DNA from: RPQJ01 sp963698735
Lineage (GTDB): Bacteria > Pseudomonadota > Gammaproteobacteria > Steroidobacterales > Steroidobacteraceae
Length of the DNA: 64,000 nucleotides
Assembly: GCA_963698735.1 (NCBI GenBank)
Contig: CAVOSA010000020.1
Location: 1 to 64,000, forward strand
Reading direction: 5' to 3'
Below, piece by piece: positions 1 to 9,473 of the stretch (positions within the stretch are counted from its first letter, which is position 1; every line of letters starts with the position of its first letter). The notes below the pieces were generated by a model that was given only the letters and a program-made list of their open reading frames with translations, did no database searches and was not told the origin of the DNA. Made by a program: the position numbers and the translations under genes.

Positions 1-983
1 TTCGGGCAGCACGACCGCCGACGACAACTTCGACGTGACCCATCCGCTGTACCAGACCATCTCCACATTGAACCAGACTCCGCAGCCAGTACCCCGCGCC
101 TGCGGTCGGGCGCCCACGTCCACCGCACCAGCGGCCCGGCGCCGGGCATGTACGCCTTCTCCCGCATCGAGCCACGGCGAGCGGTCGAGTACCTGGTCGT
201 GGCGAACAACTCCACCAGCCCGGCCGGCGCGACTGTGCCCGACGGACTCGCCGTCGACCACGTTCGTCGACGTGTATCCGGTATCGAGCCCGACGCTCGT
301 GTCCGGGGCGAACGGCCAGCTCAGCGTGAACCTCGCCGGCCTCGGTTTCGCCGTGTACCGGGCGCAGTCGGCGATCCCCGCGAGCCCGAGCGCGCCGGGC
401 ATCACGGTCCGCGCCTCGACCGCCGGGGCGCCGGCCTATGGCCGCTCGAGGTCCGGGCCGAGCTCGAGCGCTACCCTGTTCGCCGAGGTCACGTTCGCGG
501 TGTCCGTGGACGGCGGCCGTTCACCGTGATCGGCACCGACGACACCGCCCCCTACCGCGTGTACTACGACGCCGAGCGTCCACCCGACCGGCACCACCCC
601 TTCGCTTCAAGGCGATCGTCGACGACCGGAACGGCCACTCCAACGCCGCCGGCGTCACCGTTCCTGACCGGGACGACTCCGCCGGGGCCCGGCCCGACCC
701 GCGTCGCGTCGTCCTGCACGCCGGCGGCGCCGAACCCCTTCTAACCCGGAGACGACGCTGTCGTTCTCGCTGCCGGTCGCCGGTCATGCGCGCCTGCGGT
801 CTACGATGTCCGGGGACGCCTCGTCGCGACTCTCGACGCGGATCGCGGGCGGGCCGCCACAGACGTCGGTCTGGAACGGGCGCGATCAGCAGCGCGGCCG
901 GTGACCTCGGGGTTCCGACTTCTACCGCGATCGAGGCCGGCGGTTCCGCGGCGACGAGTCGGATGGTGCTCCTGAGGAAATGA
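1..983 (+). pseudogene. 3' part of a secreted alpha-amylase-like protein with FlgD-type C-terminal domain, frameshifted
   Basis: Only the C-terminal part is in the window; the 5' end lies upstream. Translating in changing frames gives an amylase-type tail (the YAFSRIEP, EYLVVANNS and FVDVYPVSS segments), then a beta-sandwich segment (IGTDDTAPYRVYYD, FKAIVDDRNGHSN), and finally a FlgD-like/secretion-tail pattern: NPF-PETTLSFSLP, VYDVRGRLVATL, VWNGRD, then SAATSRMVLLRK just before the stop at 981-983. Such tails occur at the C-terminus of secreted proteins of FCB-group and related bacteria. No single frame carries the whole protein; at least four frame changes are needed, so this is either a decayed gene or poor consensus sequence. 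The starch-hydrolase identity rests on the tail only and is moderately supported. Confidence 0.5.
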
Positions 984-1108
984 GGAGCCCCTGGCGTCCA
1001 GTTCCGGCGCTCTCGCAAGGGCCGAGGCGCGCGGACGTTCCGGTGTGCCGAAGGGGGCGCGGTGACCACTCGTCTCGGTCGTTCCCGGAAGCGTGTTGCC
1101 TCCTGAAA

Positions 1109-1227
1109 CACAAGACGAAGCCCCGCTCGCGGCCGCGACCGCAGGCGGGGCTTCGCGCGGCATCGACTTCCGTGAGTGGACCGATGTTGCCCGCGCACAC
1201 CGGGAGATCGCTGCTCTGTCCGTCTGA
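1109..1227. repeat. about 120-bp direct repeat, copy 1
   Basis: Shares an exact 18-base block at its left end (1109-1126) and an exact 19-base block at its right end (1209-1227) with the copy at 2302-2421. Block spacing is 100 versus 101 bases, and the middle is diverged but alignable. Lies in the gap between the amylase-like gene and the next genes. Confidence 0.6.
1116..1155 (+). terminator. GC-rich hairpin, possible terminator or structured repeat arm
   Basis: A perfect 11-bp stem (CGAAGCCCCGC at 1116-1126 pairing with 1145-1155) around an 18-base loop, about 130 bases after the amylase-like stop codon. There is no T-run, so a role in intrinsic termination is uncertain; it is also part of the repeat at 1109-1227. 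The rest of 984-1301 holds nothing else recognisable. Confidence 0.3.
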
Positions 1228-1301
1228 GCGACGAGGACACCATGAAGAGCCGGGGTAGCCCTTCGGGCCCGGCTCGCGTCATGGAACCGGTGTCCTGGGC
1301 T

Positions 1302-1655
1302 CTACGACGGCCCCCCCCTGCTTTCCCACGACTTCCGTCTGGCGGCCTTGGCGTACGGCATGAAGTAGCGGTCGAGGGATTCCGAGTTGACCGTACAGGT
1401 TTTCCCCGACGAATAAATCGCAGACGATTCTCCGCAGCGGCAGATCTCCTTGCCACGTCCCCTCTGGCGGGGTCCGCGATGGTCATGTCGATGAGATCGA
1501 GGAAACGCTCCAGCGCCGAGCGTTCTCTGTCGGCGTGCCCTTTGGCCGCGCGCCCGGAGCGCACGCGACACCTCGCTGCCGGCGTTGCCAAGCTGCTCCA
1601 TCAGCGACATGGAGTGCCAGCGGCCCGCGGCCAGATCGGCGTGATGAGCGCTCAT
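1302..1655 (-). CDS. small conserved protein of unknown function (about 115 aa), frame disturbed
   Basis: Begins with MSAHHADLAAGRW at an ATG that overlaps the end of the DUF5674 gene. The pattern (a short acidic start, SLMEQLGNAGSEVSRAL, ALERFLDLIDMTIADP, then ESLDRYFMPYAKAARR) resembles a small helical protein common beside DUF5674-type genes, but I know no function for it. The conserved stretch jumps to another frame near 1545 and back near 1470, so the consensus probably carries two indels. Likely translationally coupled to the DUF5674 gene upstream. Confidence 0.5.
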   Translation of the reverse strand: MSAHHADLAAGRWHSMSLMEQLGNAGSEVSRALRARGQRARRQRTLGAGAFPRSHRHDHRGPRQRGRGKEICRCGESSAIYSSGKTCTVNSESLDRYFMPYAKAARRKSWESRGGPS

Positions 1656-2003
1656 GGCCGGAATCAACTCCTGGACGAAGGATCGGATCATCGCTCGAGT
1701 GTCTTCGCTCTCCACTCCGCGACTGGGATTGCCCCGCGCCGGCCGCACGTTGATCATCGAGTCGAATTCGATCCAGTCCTCCGACGGATCCGCCGGATAG
1801 AGGTTGATTCCCCACAGATCCGCCTGCGTGGAACCGTCGTCCAGCAGCCATTGCTCCTCGTCCGCGTGGAGCTCGCCGCCCACGACCATGACCCGGCGAC
1901 GACAGTCGACCACGGCCTTGATCATGTCGCCAAAACCGGCTTCGGCCAGTTCCTCGAGTCTCCCGCGGGTGATCGGACGAAGATCGGCTACCAAGGGTGA
2001 CAT
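1653..2003 (-). CDS. DUF5674 family protein
   Basis: About 115 residues from ATG 2001-2003. The core MVVGGELHADEEQWLL, GSTQADLWGINLYP and EFDSMINVRPARGN segments match the DUF5674 family, whose function is unknown. The C-terminal helix (TRAMIRSFVQELI) is followed by a TGA that overlaps the next gene's ATG, but only after a one-base frame change; without it the frame runs on into the next protein and makes an artificial fusion. Sits between two copies of a 120-bp repeat, together with the small gene downstream. Confidence 0.6.
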
Positions 2004-2301
2004 GCCCGAATCTTAAGCGCGAGTTGGTCGAATCGGAGCAGTTGGCCCGAACCGCTCTCCTGCCCGTGCCGCCTGGCGCCCCACCCGTGCAACGAGGGCG
2101 CTGGAGACCCCGGGCGGTTCAGTTCGTTCCCCGATGCCTCCCTGGGAAACTCACTCATGCAAAGAAGTCCAGGCAGCGGTGGATTCGCGGCAAGCCAATC
2201 CTCGGACGTCGCTTGGCGGGCGGCGAGCATCGGCTTCGTCTTGGTCGCCGATTGGTCACCAGTTAAAAGTCCACTCCTGTCCCTTGCTGTCCTCAGCTGA
2301 C

Positions 2302-2421
2302 CACAAGACGAAGCCCCGCCCGCTGCGTCAACCGCAAGCGGCGCATTGCTTGACAACCACTTCGGTGGTCGGGCTCGTCTTGCGTAGAACGTCCTACGAA
2401 ACCGCTGCTCTGTCCGTCTGA
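2302..2421. repeat. about 120-bp direct repeat, copy 2
   Basis: Partner of the copy at 1109-1227. Here the left block (2305-2317) can pair with 2371-2382 to form a long imperfect hairpin with one unpaired base. The surrounding gap (2004-2499) holds no convincing gene. Confidence 0.6.
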
Positions 2422-2499
2422 TCTGCGGTGCCACGGGGGCAGGCTGCGATGGCTTCCGTGCGCGCTTGGGCAAGTCAGTAGCCTTCTCACGCGAGCGCC

Positions 2500-3106
2500 T
2501 CAGCGTGCCGAACCCCGCTTCACACGGATCCAAGCCACCTCCAGGAGGGACGGCCGGCGTCCCATCGGCCAGCAGGAACCCGACCGACGCGACGCGATCC
2601 GGGTCCACCGGCCCGGCCTCCCTCATCACCCGCCCGAACGACGTCGCCTCGAACCGGTCCAGCGGGATGCGGACCTCGGTCCATTCGCTCGTGCGGGTCG
2701 GCACGGGCGCCCGGTACGAGAAAGCCATCCGACGAGAGGGCGTGTAGAGATGCAGTTGGTACTCCCGCCCGTCGCCGCGCACGCGGGCGTGGAGCGTATC
2801 CGCGGTCTGCAGGCCGAGCGTCCGGGGACGCGAGCGTACCGATGCGAATCCCCCGTTGTTCTCGAGGGAGAGCGTCCCATGGAACTCCAGCGTCTGGCGG
2901 TCGGTGATCCGGAAGCGGCCGTCGGATACGCCGCCCATCACGCCGTCGTTGACGGTCTGCCACTCTGCCGTCGCGGCGGACGACGGGAAGGCGAACAACG
3001 GAAGCTCAAGCGAGCGCGCGATGGCGGGCCTGTCCATGGAGACCACGAGGACCGACGCGAGCACCCAACGCAACAGCAACGGCGCCCCGCCCGCCCCGAT
3101 CGTCAT
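2500..3106 (-). CDS. CIA30-family (NADH:ubiquinone oxidoreductase intermediate-associated 30-like) protein
   Basis: About 200 residues from ATG 3104-3106. A short hydrophobic signal-like stretch (LLRWVLASVLVVSM) is followed by the CIA30 jelly-roll pattern: WQTVNDGVMGGVSDGRF, FHGTLSLENNGGFASVRS, LHARVRGDGREYQL, SEWTEVRIPLDRF and DPDRVASVGFLLAD. The expected C-terminal strand (LLEVAWIRV) is present only after a frame change near 2540, ending at a TGA at 2500-2502. Its ATG overlaps the stop of the DoxX gene by four bases, so the two are probably co-transcribed and coupled. Bacterial members are often flavin-associated or of unknown function; the role here is not determined. Confidence 0.65.
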
Positions 3107-3674
3107 GACGCCGCTGCGCTCACTCGAGGGCGCAGGAGAGGGGTGAACAAGCTGCGCTGGCTCCAGACGACCGTGCCGTAGAGCACCGTGATCACGATAG
3201 CGTCGGCAACCCCGCGGCATTCAGGAAGACGTGATAGAGAAGGAGGTTCACGGCAATCGGGGCGAGCAGGACACTCGCCAGCGGAACCCAGAGCCCGACC
3301 AGCAGCAGGGCGCCCGCGACGAGTTCGACCGTCTTGATGAAGGGAAACAGATAGCCGGTCGACACGACGCCCTGGAGGAAGTCCGCGCAGGCCGCGCACG
3401 GCTGACTGAGCGAAGAGGGGTGCTGGGGGAAGAACTGGAAGAACCCATTCAGCCCGCCCATGACGAAGAAGATGGCTCCCAAAGCGAGCCGTGCTCCCAC
3501 GCTCAGGAGCGGGCGCCATCGAACTCCGACGCCGGTCGTCACCGCTCCGCGCAGCAGGACGTACGTGGTCGCGAACGCGGCTCCGAAGACCCCCGCTGTA
3601 AGCGCTTCGAGGTACCCGACTGAGCGCAGAGCTTCGACCATGTCCATCACGGCGCTGCTGGTGAACACGTCCAT
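3103..3674 (-). CDS. DoxX-family integral membrane protein
   Basis: About 190 residues from ATG 3672-3674. Four membrane segments are visible (FGAAFATTYVLLRG; LALGAIFFVMGGLNGFFQFF; VELVAGALLLVGLWVP; VLLAPIAVNLLLYHVFL). The glycine/asparagine-rich second helix and the FIKTVELVAGALLL segment are typical of DoxX/SURF4-like proteins. The final helix (AIVITVLYGTVVW) is in another frame, with the change near 3207, and ends at TGA 3103-3105, which overlaps the start of the CIA30 gene. The function of such proteins is usually linked to redox or envelope processes; no specific substrate can be named. Confidence 0.65.
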
Positions 3675-3944
3675 GCGTGGACCTCTCGAACACGGGTGGT
3701 AAACCGGCGCCCGCGATGGGGCCATCGGCGTCGTGCGACTCCCGAAACCGGCGGTTGGATGCGACCAGACCGAACGAGATCCGGGTTCATCTCGACGAGG
3801 AGAAGTGCGGGAATGGCGCGCCGGTGGGGGACGGGCGGGTCGGCCCCCGCCTGCGCACGGCGTCCGACACCGTCGTGCGCCCCTTCGCGCACGACGCGCC
3901 AACGCGGCTGTCCACTCGAAGAGCAAGCCTCCGCATCAAGGCCG

Positions 3945-4755
3945 TCAGCGGTGTGGGGCTCCGCCGGGGCCTCCGGGCGCGTCGCTCTCGACCTGTCTCT
4001 CCTCACCCGTCTCCGACATGGAGCGTGGCGCACGCACCGCGCGCTTCTTCACCAGGCCAAGCGCCATGCCCATCCGCAGGATGCCGCGCAGCATGCCCGA
4101 GAGCTGCATGACCTCGACTGGTGTCGTTCCACTTGTCCTCGCGCCGAATCCGGACCCACTGGCGGATCTCCGGCACCATGGCGAGGGCGAAGATGATGTT
4201 GACGAACACCGCCCACACCATCACCGCCGGGTCGTGCGTGCGCAGCCACACCCACGGCAGGATGAGCACGACGCCCGCCATGTAGGCGGTGAGGACATCG
4301 CGCGCGACCACGAGCCCGAACAGCATACCGGCGAGCGAGGTGGCGAATACGCCGATGGGGTCGATCGACGAACAGGCCGCCGTAGGCTACCGAGATGCCG
4401 CGCCCACCCCGGAATCCGTGCCACACCGGCCACACATGGCCCACCATGCCGCGGCGCCGCACACCAGGTGGAGCGAGCGGTCGGGGAACAGGTGCGAACC
4501 AGCGCCATCGGCAGGGCGATCTTGAGCACGTCGAGCACGTAGGTCAGGAACCCGAAGCGGGGTCCGACCTGCAGCGAGACCGAGGTGGCGCTCACGGTGT
4601 CGAGGCGTCATGGTGTGCTCGCTGCCCTCGAGCCGCAGCGTGGCGCCTTCGCGCGCGCGCGCGCCCGGGGCGGCAGCCGGGTGACCAGGCGCGCGGAAGG
4701 AGATGGAACCGAGCAGATAGCCGGCGAGCACCGCCAGCAGGACCTCAGGCGTCAT
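3945..4755 (-). CDS. glycerol-3-phosphate acyltransferase-like membrane protein (PlsY family), frameshifted
   Basis: Starts at ATG 4753-4755 with a PlsY-type first helix (LLAVLAGYLLGSISF). Later frames give GHVWPVWHGFRGGRGISVAYGG, the PlsY signature (conserved H and GGRG), then VLTAYMAGVVLILPWVWL and AVFVNIIFALAMVPEIRQW. A hydrophilic tail ends at TGA 3945-3947. PlsY transfers an acyl group from acyl-phosphate to glycerol 3-phosphate in the inner membrane. The tail makes it about 270 residues, longer than the usual 200. At least three frame changes break the gene, probably consensus errors. Its start overlaps the end of the phosphotransferase gene upstream (4752), suggesting one operon. Confidence 0.6.
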
Positions 4756-7277
4756 GGGATCCTCCCTCGTCGTTCACCGTCGTGCAGGTAGACTCGACCG
4801 GCCCCGCCGTCCACGACGATGCGCTGGCCGTCGCGGATGTGCGACAGCGCGCCGCGCACGCTCACCACCGCGGGCAGGCCGTACTCGCGCGCCACGATGG
4901 CCGCGTGGGAAGCTGCCCGCCCGCTTCCGACACGACGGCGCCGGCCTCGGCGAACAGCGGCGTCCAGCCGGCGTCGGTGAACGGCATCACCAGTACGTCG
5001 TCCACCGTCAGAACGCCGCGCACGTCGGCGGGGTCGCGCACCACGCGGGCGGTGCCGTGACGCACGCCGGGACTGGCCGGCGATCCCGACCAGGTATTCG
5101 TGGTGGGCCGGCGCGGCCTCCGCGGCGCGGGCCGCCTGCTCGCCCGACCAGCGTGTCCTCGGGCTCGATGAGCGCGTCCTCCTCCATTTCGCGCCGGCTC
5201 CGGCGCGCCAGCGCACAGGTCGCCTCGGGGGCGCGCCGGCCCGCCACGGCGTCGCGCAGTTCTTCGAGCGTGAGCAGGAACACGTCGTCGCGACCGTCGA
5301 GCGCCCCGACTCGCGGCGAGGCGCCGGCCGTGCTCGAGGAACAAGCGCCGCATCTCGGCGGCGTCGCGCGACATCAGCAGGCTGGTGCGCTCGCGCAGCG
5401 TGGTCCACTCCCGGGTGGAGCGCAGCAGCGAGGCGAAGACTCGGCGCTTGAGCGGTGCGAAGCGCCCGTCCATCCGAGCCACGATGTCTGCGTCGCACGG
5501 CGGCGCAGCGGGCATGGGGCCGGCGGCGTGGAGCGAGTGGCGCGCGAGCGCCGCCCACACCTGACCGGGGCGCTCCGCCCAGGTGGGACGCGAGAAGTCG
5601 GTCCCGTTGGCGCTGAGGTGTCCGAAGCGCTCGAGCAGCGCGTCCACCTCGCGCGTCAGGGCGCACCCGGGCTCGCTCTGGGCCAGGCACGCCCGCGCCG
5701 CGGCGTCGTCACCGGCCAGCATTGCCGCGCGCGCCGACTCGCCCACCGCGGGCGCGGCGCGCGCGACCCGCTCCATCTCGCGCTCGGGGCTCGCCCCCGC
5801 CGCGTCCCGCAGCCCGCGCAAGCAGGTCCTTGACGTCGATCGCGGAGGCATGGCGTTGGAGCATGCGCTCGAGGAGGCGCGCGCGGAGATGCAGGTTGAG
5901 GGCGCTCACCCACACGTACCACTGGGTGCGGCCGTGAAGCGCCAGCAGCGCGTCGGTCCCGGCCGCGAGCGCGTCGTCGGCGGTATGCGCCCAGTCGGTC
6001 GTGCGCAGCCGCGCGACGTGCCGGGCGTGCTCCTCGACGAACGCCGCGATCTCGCGCTCGAGTCGGGAGTGCCGCCACGCGAACCGCACGAACCGCGCCG
6101 CCGAGCGGGCCAGGCGAGGGGTCATCCGCGGCGGACGGAAGCGTGCGCGCTCGCCGCGCACCATCCACTCGAACGCGTTCGGCGGGAAGCCCGCGCGCTC
6201 GAGCAGTTCGCCGATGACCGTCACGTCGGCGTAGATGCGCGAGTGGATGCGCCGGATGAGGGTGTCGTAATCGAACTCGTGGGGCCCCAGCAGGTGGGTG
6301 AACACCCGCCGGAACACCGTGCGCGTCATGCCGAGGCTGTTGGTGGACCAAAGCAGCGGGGGCACGAGCCCCGGGGTCCACTCGCGCATGAGACGGTTCG
6401 AATACACGTGGTGACCCAGCAGCGTGGTGATGGGGCGCGACTGCAACAGCACGGGGCGGGCATCGTCCCACGCCCACTCGACGTCCTGCGGCGCGCCCGC
6501 GAGCCGCTCGCACTCGCGCACCAGATCGGCGAGCGCGCACAACGCCGCCTCGGGCAGCACCGGCGCACCCGGCTGCGCCGGACGGCTGTCCTCGATCACG
6601 CCGCGCTCGTCCACCACGAAGCGGTCGGGGACCACGTGCCCGCTCACCACACCGTCACCGCGGCCCGTGGCCGCCTCGACGACGACGCAACGGCGTCCGC
6701 TGTGGGGATCGGCGCTGAACGCGACCCCGGCCACGCCCGACGCCGCCATCTCCTGCACCAGCACAGCGAGTGCTCCGTCCCCGAGCGGGTCGAGCCCCGC
6801 CGCACCCCCGGCCTCGCGGGCGTAGGCCAGCACGCGGGCCTCGAAGCGCGAGGCGACGCACCTTCGTACCGCGGCGAGCAGCGCCTGGTCGTCGGTGACG
6901 TCCAGCACCGACTCCAACTGGCCGGCCCACGAGGCCGCGGCAGCGTCCTCCGACACCATCGAGGAGCGCACGGCGAGAGGGCGCGACAGCGAGCGGGCGC
7001 ACTCGAGCAGGCGGCGCTCGAGCCCCCGCGGCCAGTCCCCTCCCATCAGCCGCTCGCGCATCGCGGCCATCGACTCGGCCGTCCACGGCGCGCCCGGCGG
7101 CGGCAGCGGCGCCCCGCACGCGAGCACGACGCGGCGGAACGCCGCGGTGGTCAGCACCACCCCGGCGGGCACGGGCAGCCCCGCGCGGCGGAGCCGGGAG
7201 AGGCTCGCGGCCTTGCCGCCGGTGAGGGCCGGGTCGGTGGCGCGCGGAGCGTCCAGGGAGAGCAGGTCGGTGGCCAT
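4752..7277 (-). CDS. ATP-grasp / PEP-utilizing phosphotransferase (PEP synthase- or rifampin phosphotransferase-like), 3' half frameshifted
   Basis: About 840 residues from ATG 7275-7277. The N-terminal 300 residues form a pyruvate-phosphate-dikinase-type ATP-grasp domain (TGGKAASLSRLRRAGLPVP, RPLAVRSSMVSEDAAAASWAGQ, QDVEWAWDD...VLLQSRP). A long middle domain follows (HHVYSNRLMREWTPG onward). The C-terminal swivelling domain has GVLTVDDVLVMPFTDAGWTPLF, then SEAGGQL and SHAAIVAREYGLPAVVSV with the phospho-accepting His. There is no C-terminal TIM-barrel, so the order ATP-grasp / middle / His domain resembles rifampin phosphotransferase rather than classical PpsA. Frame changes near 5850, 5300, 5090 and 4905 break the 3' half. 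The substrate is unknown. Confidence 0.65.
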
Positions 7278-7281
7278 CGGG

Positions 7282-8106
7282 TCAGGGCGCGGGCGCGTCC
7301 ACCTCCCCACCGCGACGCAGCGCCGCCTTGCTGAACAGCGATTCCGGGATGCGCACGTCGAACGCCATGCGGTGGACCACGAACTCGGTGCCACCACCGT
7401 CGCGGTTGGCGTCGCGGAACGCCATGCGCGTCGGCACCCAGCGTCCGCCCATCGCGGCGACCTCGCGCACCTCGGTGGTCTTGAGCAACCGCCCGCTCTT
7501 GGCGAAGCGCTGCTCGCGCAGCACCACGGCGCGCTCCTGGTCCACGTGGATGCGCCGCGACGGGTAGGCCACGCTCGGGTCGCGCGCCCGCAGGTCGAGC
7601 ACCCAGCACACGCGACTGTCCACCGTCTCGCTGCCGGTGACCGTCGCGGTATAGAGGTTGAGCAGCCGAGGGTCCTCCATGAGGTCCTCGTAGGACAGGT
7701 CCGAGCCGAGCACCGCGTTGCGCAGCAGGTGGCCCGAGATCTGGAGGGTGCGGTCGGTCGCGGGGCTGTAGGTCCACAGCAGATCGTCGAGCTTGAGCAT
7801 GCGGGTGCCACGCTCGCGCGCCGGGGACACGTAGTCGGTGAACGAGCGCTCCATGCCCTGGATCCACGAGCGCATGCCGATCTCGCGGCTGCCGCGGCGC
7901 CCGTGGATGATCATGGTCGCGAGCGTGGCTTTGGTGTCGGAGCCGATGTTGGCGTCCACGCGCCTCAGCACGGCCTCGCCGGAGGGTGTCTGGGCGCGCG
8001 CCGGCGGTGCGGGCGCGGCGGCGAGCAGCAGCACGAGGAGCGCTGCCGTCGCGCGCGAGCAGGCGTGTCCGGCGGGGCGGTGGGATGGGCGGCGGTCTGG
8101 CTTCAT
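7282..8106 (-). CDS. outer-membrane lipoprotein-sorting (LolA-like) protein
   Basis: A 274-residue intact frame from ATG 8104-8106. It begins with a positively charged start and signal peptide (ATAALLVLLLAAAPAPPARA). The mature part matches the COG2834-type fold: ATLATMIIHGRRGSREI, ERSFTDYVSPARERGTRMLK, LLWTYSPATDRTLQISG, LLRNAVLGSDLSYEDLM and VCWVLDLRARD. Its ATG overlaps the stop of the FtsX-like permease gene upstream, a pairing commonly seen for export of lipids or hydrophobic cargo across the periplasm. Likely role: periplasmic carrier working with the ABC permease. Confidence 0.7.
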   Translation of the reverse strand: MKPDRRPSHRPAGHACSRATAALLVLLLAAAPAPPARAQTPSGEAVLRRVDANIGSDTKATLATMIIHGRRGSREIGMRSWIQGMERSFTDYVSPARERGTRMLKLDDLLWTYSPATDRTLQISGHLLRNAVLGSDLSYEDLMEDPRLLNLYTATVTGSETVDSRVCWVLDLRARDPSVAYPSRRIHVDQERAVVLREQRFAKSGRLLKTTEVREVAAMGGRWVPTRMAFRDANRDGGGTEFVVHRMAFDVRIPESLFSKAALRRGGEVDAPAP

Positions 8107-8868
8107 GCCTCGAACTCCTTCGTCAGTTGGGAGGTGCGGCGGCGGAACACGCCGGTCCACGCGATGGCCGTCCCGAGCAGTGTCGCCCCCACGCCCGGCA
8201 GGAAGCCCAGGACCCACGACGCGGGTGTGACGCGGGCGCGCATGACACTCGAGGCCACCATGTCCGAGTGGCGCAACACCGAGCCGAGGTCGAGGCCGAC
8301 CGCCTCGAGCCGGTACGACACGGCCAGCCCCAGCGCGGTGCCCGCCAGCGACCCGATCACGCCCACCATGAGGGACTCCGCCAGCATCGCGCCGTAGATG
8401 TGGCGGCGTGACTCGCCGAGCGCGAGCCGCAGCCCGATCTCTCCGTAGCGCCGCACCCCGGCGACCAACCCCGAGTTCCACAGCACGATCGACATCACCA
8501 CCAGGAACAGCCCGACCAGCGCACCCGAGACGGCGGACGCCAGGTCCAGCACCTGACCGAGGCCCGCCTGGTCGCGCAGCGTCATGACCACCGGCGCGAA
8601 CTCGTCCGCCGCGTTCGCGGCGCTGCCGGCACCCGCGGCGTCGGGTGTCCCCGCGAGGCCCGCCTCGCGCAGGCTGCGCGCGACGCGGCGCGCGCGCGCA
8701 TCGTCGTACAGCCCGCCGGGCGCGAAGCCCACGATCTCGCCCGTCGCGTCGTCCATGTCGAGCGCCGCGCGCGCACCGGCGATGTCGATGAGCACGGTGC
8801 CGCGGTCGAGGAAGGCGATGCCGAAGCGCACGGTGCCGACGAGGCGCAGATTCCAGGTCGTCAGGCTG
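8103..8868 (-). CDS. ABC transporter permease, MacB/FtsX-like, 5'-truncated at a sequence junction
   Basis: The C-terminal 255 or so residues of an FtsX/LolC-type permease. A periplasmic segment (GTVRFGIAFLDRGTVLIDI, ATGEIVGFAPGGLYDDARA) is followed by three membrane helices (SGALVGLFLVVMSIVLWNSGL; LAESLMVGVIGSLAGTALGLAV; WVLGFLPGVGATLLGTAIAW). The RRYGEIGLRLALGESRRHI segment between helices one and two is the family hallmark. The stop at 8103-8105 overlaps the LolA-like gene. Upstream of about 8868 the frame continues only as antisense of glpD, so the true N-terminus is missing; the gene is cut by the junction rather than by a stop. Confidence 0.7.
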
Positions 8869-8885
8869 CCTCCATGGACGATCCC
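8860..8885. other. probable chimeric junction
   Basis: Two genes that both lack their 5' halves meet here and point away from each other: the FtsX-like permease (minus) and glpD (plus). Left of this point frames are frequently broken; right of it they are mostly intact. No transposase, tRNA or target duplication is visible. An assembly join is the simplest reading; a real recombination breakpoint is the alternative. Confidence 0.65.
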
Positions 8886-9380
8886 AAGAGCGTGACTCGC
8901 GACTACGTCATCGACTTCGACCGCAGCGGCCCGCCCCTGCTGTCGATCTACGGCGGCAAGCTCACGACGTACCGCCAGCTCGCCGAAGACGTCGTGGACA
9001 GTGTCTGTCCGGTGCTCGGCAGCGGCGCCGTCGCCTGGACGAAGCACGTGCCGCTGCCCGGCGGCGACATGGCCGATGGCGATTTCGCGCGCTTCGTCGC
9101 GCAGATGCGCACGCGCTATGGCTGGCTGGACCCGGCGCTCCTGCAACGTTTTGCACGCGCCTACGGCACACGCATGACACGCCTGCTCGACGGCTGCAGC
9201 AGCATGACGGATCTCGGCGAGGCCGTGCTGCCAGGCCTGCATGCGCGTGAGATCGAATACCTGCGCACCGCCGAGTTCGCGCGGACGGCCGAAGACATCC
9301 TCTACCGGCGCAGCAAGCTCGGCGTGCACCTCGGGCCGGGCGCAGTCGCCGCGCTCGACGCCTGGCTCGCGCGCAGTTGA
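8874..9380 (+). CDS. glpD: aerobic glycerol-3-phosphate dehydrogenase, C-terminal fragment
   Basis: About 168 residues of the roughly 500-residue FAD-dependent enzyme that oxidises glycerol 3-phosphate to dihydroxyacetone phosphate at the inner membrane. Visible landmarks are DPKSVTRDYVIDFD, PPLLSIYGGKLTTYRQLAED (the conserved GGKLTTYR region) and the C-terminal helical DAO_C domain (RTAEDILYRRSKLGVHL). The ATG at the fragment's edge is accidental; the FAD-binding N-terminal two thirds are missing because of the junction just upstream. glpK lies 3.5 kb downstream on the same strand, which fits a glp locus interrupted by an OPT transporter and an intergenic island. Confidence 0.85.
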   Translation: MDDPKSVTRDYVIDFDRSGPPLLSIYGGKLTTYRQLAEDVVDSVCPVLGSGAVAWTKHVPLPGGDMADGDFARFVAQMRTRYGWLDPALLQRFARAYGTRMTRLLDGCSSMTDLGEAVLPGLHAREIEYLRTAEFARTAEDILYRRSKLGVHLGPGAVAALDAWLARS

Positions 9381-9434
9381 GCGCAGCGCTGCACGTTACT
9401 GTCGGCGGCCAGCACCCAACGCCGCCAATCCAGC

Positions 9435-9473
9435 CTCTGCCACGCTCATGGTCTCGCGCGCAGGTAAATCGCG
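9435..9473 (+). repeat. 39-bp inverted repeat, left copy
   Basis: Matches the reverse complement of 10789-10827 at 37 of 39 positions. The two copies bracket 1.3 kb that contains the attC-like sites. There is no open transposase gene between them. The stretch 9381-9700 around it holds no convincing gene. Confidence 0.65.

Noticed and set aside
1109..2421. 120-bp repeats as integron attC sites
   Set aside because: They lack RYYYAAC/GTTRRRY cores; the hairpin-forming middle alone is not enough.
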